From assembly GCA_022482625.1 (NCBI GenBank), contig JAKVOU010000001.1, positions 3,210,784 to 3,274,783 on the forward strand: a stretch of 64,000 nucleotides of DNA, read 5' to 3'. This document shows, piece after piece, positions 61,683-64,000 of this stretch. A program made the position numbers and the translations under genes. The notes beneath the pieces were generated by a model. The model ran no database searches. It worked only from the letters and a program-made list of their open reading frames with translations, and was not told the DNA's origin. Source of the DNA: Spirochaetia bacterium (GTDB lineage: Bacteria > Spirochaetota > Spirochaetia > Sphaerochaetales > Sphaerochaetaceae). Numbering within the stretch: the stretch's first letter is position 1; each line of letters opens with the position of its first letter.

Positions 61683-62808
61683 CATCGCAAAGATGGTCGA
61701 GGGAGGAAAGGGCCTTGGGTTTCTGTCTTCGGGAAAAGCTGTACTTGTGAAGGGAGCACTGCCTGGGGAAACTGTCAGGATAACCGTGGAGAATGAAGGT
61801 GCCTCGTATTGCAATGCAAGCGTCCTTGAGGTAATCGTTCCTTCCAGTCACAGGGTAAAACCCCAATGCCCCTTTTATGGCCGTTGCGGGGGCTGTGACC
61901 TGCAGCATGTTGCTACTGCCTACCAGGCAGAACTCAAGCAGCAGATTGTCATGGACAACCTTTGCCGGCTTGGACATGTCGATCCTGACCACCTTGACAT
62001 ACAGGACTGGGCCGATGGCCCTGGGTTCGGCTACCGCAACCGTGTACGTTTCCATTTTGATTTTGCTGACGGAACGGCAGGATTTTTGTCGGAACAAAGC
62101 AATGATCTTGTTGCTGTTGACCATTGCCCGGTACTTTGTGATTCCCTTGATCGTTTGCTTAAGGAAAAAAAAGACCTGTTGAAATCTGCAGCAAGAGACA
62201 GTATGTTCAAAGGTCAAACAGGCAAAGGAAAATTCATTGAGATTCCTGCTTTCGCCGGTGATGACGGCATATCGTTTGGAGACCGGATAGTACATGTGAA
62301 GGTCGCTGACCATACCTATGCGGTGACTTCACAAGTCTTTTTCCAGTCAAATCGTTTTTTGCTTGCTTCTTTACTGAAGTATGTTGCTGGTATGGTACCT
62401 CCTGGCAGGACGATGGATTTATACAGTGGGGTAGGGACTTTTTCTGCAGTTTTACCAGCTGGGACCATTGCCGTAGAAAAACAGAAAGCTTGCTTGAAAC
62501 TTGCCGGTATCAATGCACCACAGGCAACCTGCTTTGCAAATACCGTTGAAAAGTGGATTGCATCCCACCGTCGTACGGTCGATACAATCGTTGTCGATCC
62601 TCCTCGTTCAGGATTGGACAGATCCGTTCCGAATCTTCTTTCAGCTTCAGAAGCCAAGAGGATTATCTATGTATCCTGCAATTCCGTGACTTTGTCCAGG
62701 GATGTGGCAATGCTTGCCGATAAGGGTTATCGGCTTTGCTCCATCAAGGTCTTTGATTTCAATCCCCAGACACATAGGACCGAATGTGTGGCAGTGCTCA
62801 ATAAATAG
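61672..62808 (+). CDS. rlmD: 23S rRNA m5U methyltransferase, RlmD/TrmA family
   Basis: A 378-residue protein, with a short TRAM domain (about 1-55), then the 4Fe-4S cysteines CPFYGRCGGCDLQH near 64-77 plus a distant Cys near 145. Then the Rossmann methyltransferase (MDLYSGVGTFSAVL), VVDPPRSGLD and the nucleophile in IYVSCNSVTLSRD. It makes 5-methyluridine in 23S rRNA; U1939 versus U747 specificity cannot be told. It overlaps pepF by 11 bases and ends the long plus-strand run. Confidence 0.88.
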   Translation: MQIDIAKMVEGGKGLGFLSSGKAVLVKGALPGETVRITVENEGASYCNASVLEVIVPSSHRVKPQCPFYGRCGGCDLQHVATAYQAELKQQIVMDNLCRLGHVDPDHLDIQDWADGPGFGYRNRVRFHFDFADGTAGFLSEQSNDLVAVDHCPVLCDSLDRLLKEKKDLLKSAARDSMFKGQTGKGKFIEIPAFAGDDGISFGDRIVHVKVADHTYAVTSQVFFQSNRFLLASLLKYVAGMVPPGRTMDLYSGVGTFSAVLPAGTIAVEKQKACLKLAGINAPQATCFANTVEKWIASHRRTVDTIVVDPPRSGLDRSVPNLLSASEAKRIIYVSCNSVTLSRDVAMLADKGYRLCSIKVFDFNPQTHRTECVAVLNK

Positions 62809-62844
62809 GCAAAATATTTTTCTTGCTCATATCCTTCTATGAAT

Positions 62845-62876
62845 TCCGTCCCGGATTATCTATCATCCGGGACGGA
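62845..62876. terminator. Strong hairpin between convergent operons
   Basis: A perfect 12-bp stem TCCGTCCCGGAT/ATCCGGGACGGA (62845-62856/62865-62876), loop 8. It serves rlmD on one side and the ABC permease on the other. T-runs are absent, but the stem is the most stable in the window. Confidence 0.65.
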
Positions 62877-62907
62877 GAAGGAAAAAGAGTATGAGGAGCA
62901 ATATGCA

Positions 62908-63735
62908 TTATTCCTTGACGGAACCTGCAAGTAAACCTTGTACAAAGTATTTTCCGAGGAATATATAGATACACAATACAGGTATGGCAGAAATAATTGC
63001 ACCTGCCATGGAATCGTTCCAAGCTACTGCCTGACCGCCTGCCAATTGTGACAGACCGACGGTAATAGGGTTCGTTTCTTGACTTGTCAGACAGATTGCC
63101 CATAGGAATTCATTCCATATCTGAGTGAACTGCCATATACCTACGACTACAAAGGAAGGAATCGAGAGAGGAAGTATCAGTTTCGAAAAGACAGTGAAGT
63201 AGCTCGCTCCGTCAATTCTTCCGGATTCCAATATCGAGTCAGGGATCTGGTCATAAAAATTCCTGAACAGCATGGTAACAATCGGGATACCATAGATGAC
63301 GTGTGCAAGGATCAATCCTCCCAGTCCAGTCATATGAATCTTTGTCAGAGTTTCAAAAAGAGGAATCAGGATGATTTGGTATGGTATGAACATGCCGAAT
63401 AGCAGCAACGTAAAGATAAGTTCGCTGCCCTTGAATTTGTTCTTTGAGAAAATATATCCGTTTATGGCTCCTAGCATGGAAGAAATCACCGTACCTGAGA
63501 CGGTCAATATGACACTGTTCTTCAGATATGGGGCAAGTTTCGTAATAGCATGTTGATAACCTACAATTTCAAACGGATGGGGGAGTTTCCATGCCGTCGT
63601 CAGATTTATAGTTTCCCGTGCCTTGAAAGAGGTTATCAAGGCCATGTACATCGGGACTAGGAAGACGACACATAGTAGCACCATCACTACGTAGAATGCA
63701 ATATGTTTTGTTTTTCTGCTTTGTGCTGACATCAT
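62908..63735 (-). CDS. Carbohydrate ABC transporter permease, MalG type
   Basis: A 275-residue inner-membrane protein with six hydrophobic segments. The cytoplasmic EAA loop, which docks the ATPase, is ESGRIDGASYFTVFSKLILPLS near 185-206. The opening MYMALITSFKARETI and the C-terminus (VPVLCIYIFLGKYFVQGLLAGSVKE, family consensus P-x-L-x-x-x-x-x-x-Q-x-x-x-x-x-G) are those of the CUT1 sugar (oligosaccharide or glycerol-phosphate) importers. The sugar is unknown. The ATG overlaps the stop of the upstream permease gene. Confidence 0.93.
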   Translation of the reverse strand: MMSAQSRKTKHIAFYVVMVLLCVVFLVPMYMALITSFKARETINLTTAWKLPHPFEIVGYQHAITKLAPYLKNSVILTVSGTVISSMLGAINGYIFSKNKFKGSELIFTLLLFGMFIPYQIILIPLFETLTKIHMTGLGGLILAHVIYGIPIVTMLFRNFYDQIPDSILESGRIDGASYFTVFSKLILPLSIPSFVVVGIWQFTQIWNEFLWAICLTSQETNPITVGLSQLAGGQAVAWNDSMAGAIISAIPVLCIYIFLGKYFVQGLLAGSVKE

Positions 63736-64000
63736 GCTACCCTTTCCCTATGAGACCGTACCATGTACGGGATGATGAACAGGGCTGCAAAAATGAACAG
63801 GATCACTGCCATTGCACTGCCCAGTGCCAGTTTGTTTGCCCTGAAGGTTGTCGTATACATCCTTATGGACGGATGGCCTGTAAATTCATTGTCGGTGCCG
63901 GCCATGGCATATATAAGGTCGAACATTTTCAATGAGATGTGTGACATGATGACCACGGCGCTCATGGTGATGGGTTTCAGGTTCGGTATTGCAATTTTCC
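63732..64000 (-). CDS. Carbohydrate ABC transporter permease, MalF type, N-terminus cut by window edge
   Basis: The last 89 residues of the partner permease, open to the window edge: FDLIYAMAGTDNEFTGHPSIRMYTTTF is the conserved MalF C-terminal periplasmic/membrane region, followed by the final helix and the tail VRSHRERVA. The TGA overlaps the next ATG (ATGATG). The binding protein and ATPase must lie outside the window. Confidence 0.88.
   Translation of the reverse strand, partial: KIAIPNLKPITMSAVVIMSHISLKMFDLIYAMAGTDNEFTGHPSIRMYTTTFRANKLALGSAMAVILFIFAALFIIPYMVRSHRERVA

Noticed and set aside
1-64000. Insertion sequences, integrases, CRISPR arrays, rRNA genes, selenocysteine insertion
   Set aside because: No transposase or integrase motif, no regular short repeats, no rRNA sequence, and no UGA-containing frame with matching family sequence was found.

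Overview
The window reads as a stretch of chromosome from a double-membraned, probably anaerobic bacterium. Gene content points to a spirochaete, and I favour the Sphaerochaetaceae/Treponema group: a TolC/HlyD/MacB-like export cluster, a beta-barrel outer-membrane protein, GTP-type PEP carboxykinase, PepF and M18 peptidases, a tiny Hc1-like basic protein, and a purine pathway that ends with a free-standing AICAR transformylase plus an archaeal-type (PurO) IMP cyclohydrolase. The taxonomic guess rests on family recognition only and was not tested by a search.

Layout. 1-13.2 kb: single-gene units, namely 3'-truncated pckG with a long structured leader, a U32 peptidase-family protein, two SAM methyltransferases, asd, a MATE exporter, an Hc1-like protein, a LacI regulator divergent from a ribokinase-like gene, a MATE/ANKH-like membrane protein and a DUF364 protein. 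13.2-21.3 kb: an MBL-fold hydrolase, cstA split by a one-base frameshift, a candidate small RNA, an autoregulated PadR-methyltransferase fusion, an M18 aminopeptidase, and an AraC regulator with an alpha/beta hydrolase. 21.3-32.3 kb: a nine-gene purine operon on the minus strand (purE-C-F-M-N-O-H-D-L), divergent from argCJBD (32.6-37.0 kb). The intergenic region between them carries ArgR-like boxes over the arg promoter. 37.1-40.5 kb: a decaying minus-strand locus of two sulfatases and a Crp/Fnr-type regulator with frameshifts, in-frame stops and a deletion junction. 40.8-46.4 kb: tRNA-Asp, a Zn/Cd-type P-type ATPase with tandem ArsR operators and its ArsR regulator, a fructokinase-like gene, a sugar nucleotidyltransferase and a LOG-family protein. 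46.7-52.4 kb: an FN3-linker-barrel outer-membrane protein, a Fic protein with fused antitoxin and altered catalytic motif, rlmKL and hslO. 52.6-62.8 kb: a co-directional run of TolC-like protein, adaptor, ABC ATPase, ABC permease, NtrB-like kinase, NtrC-like regulator, pepF and an RlmD-type rRNA methyltransferase. 62.9-64 kb: two sugar ABC permeases, the second cut by the window edge.

How the parts work together. The purine operon covers PRPP to IMP except purB and purK, which are not in the window. The arg operon covers the four central steps of ornithine synthesis. The export cluster has its own two-component pair. I see no transposase, integrase, CRISPR array or rRNA operon. The most unusual items are the pckG leader with its predicted loop-loop contact, the PadR-methyltransferase fusion under a 28-bp palindromic operator, the Fic protein with a non-canonical active site, the candidate anti-Shine-Dalgarno small RNA, and the decaying sulfatase locus. 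Start codons were moved inward wherever a clear ribosome-binding site favoured an internal start.
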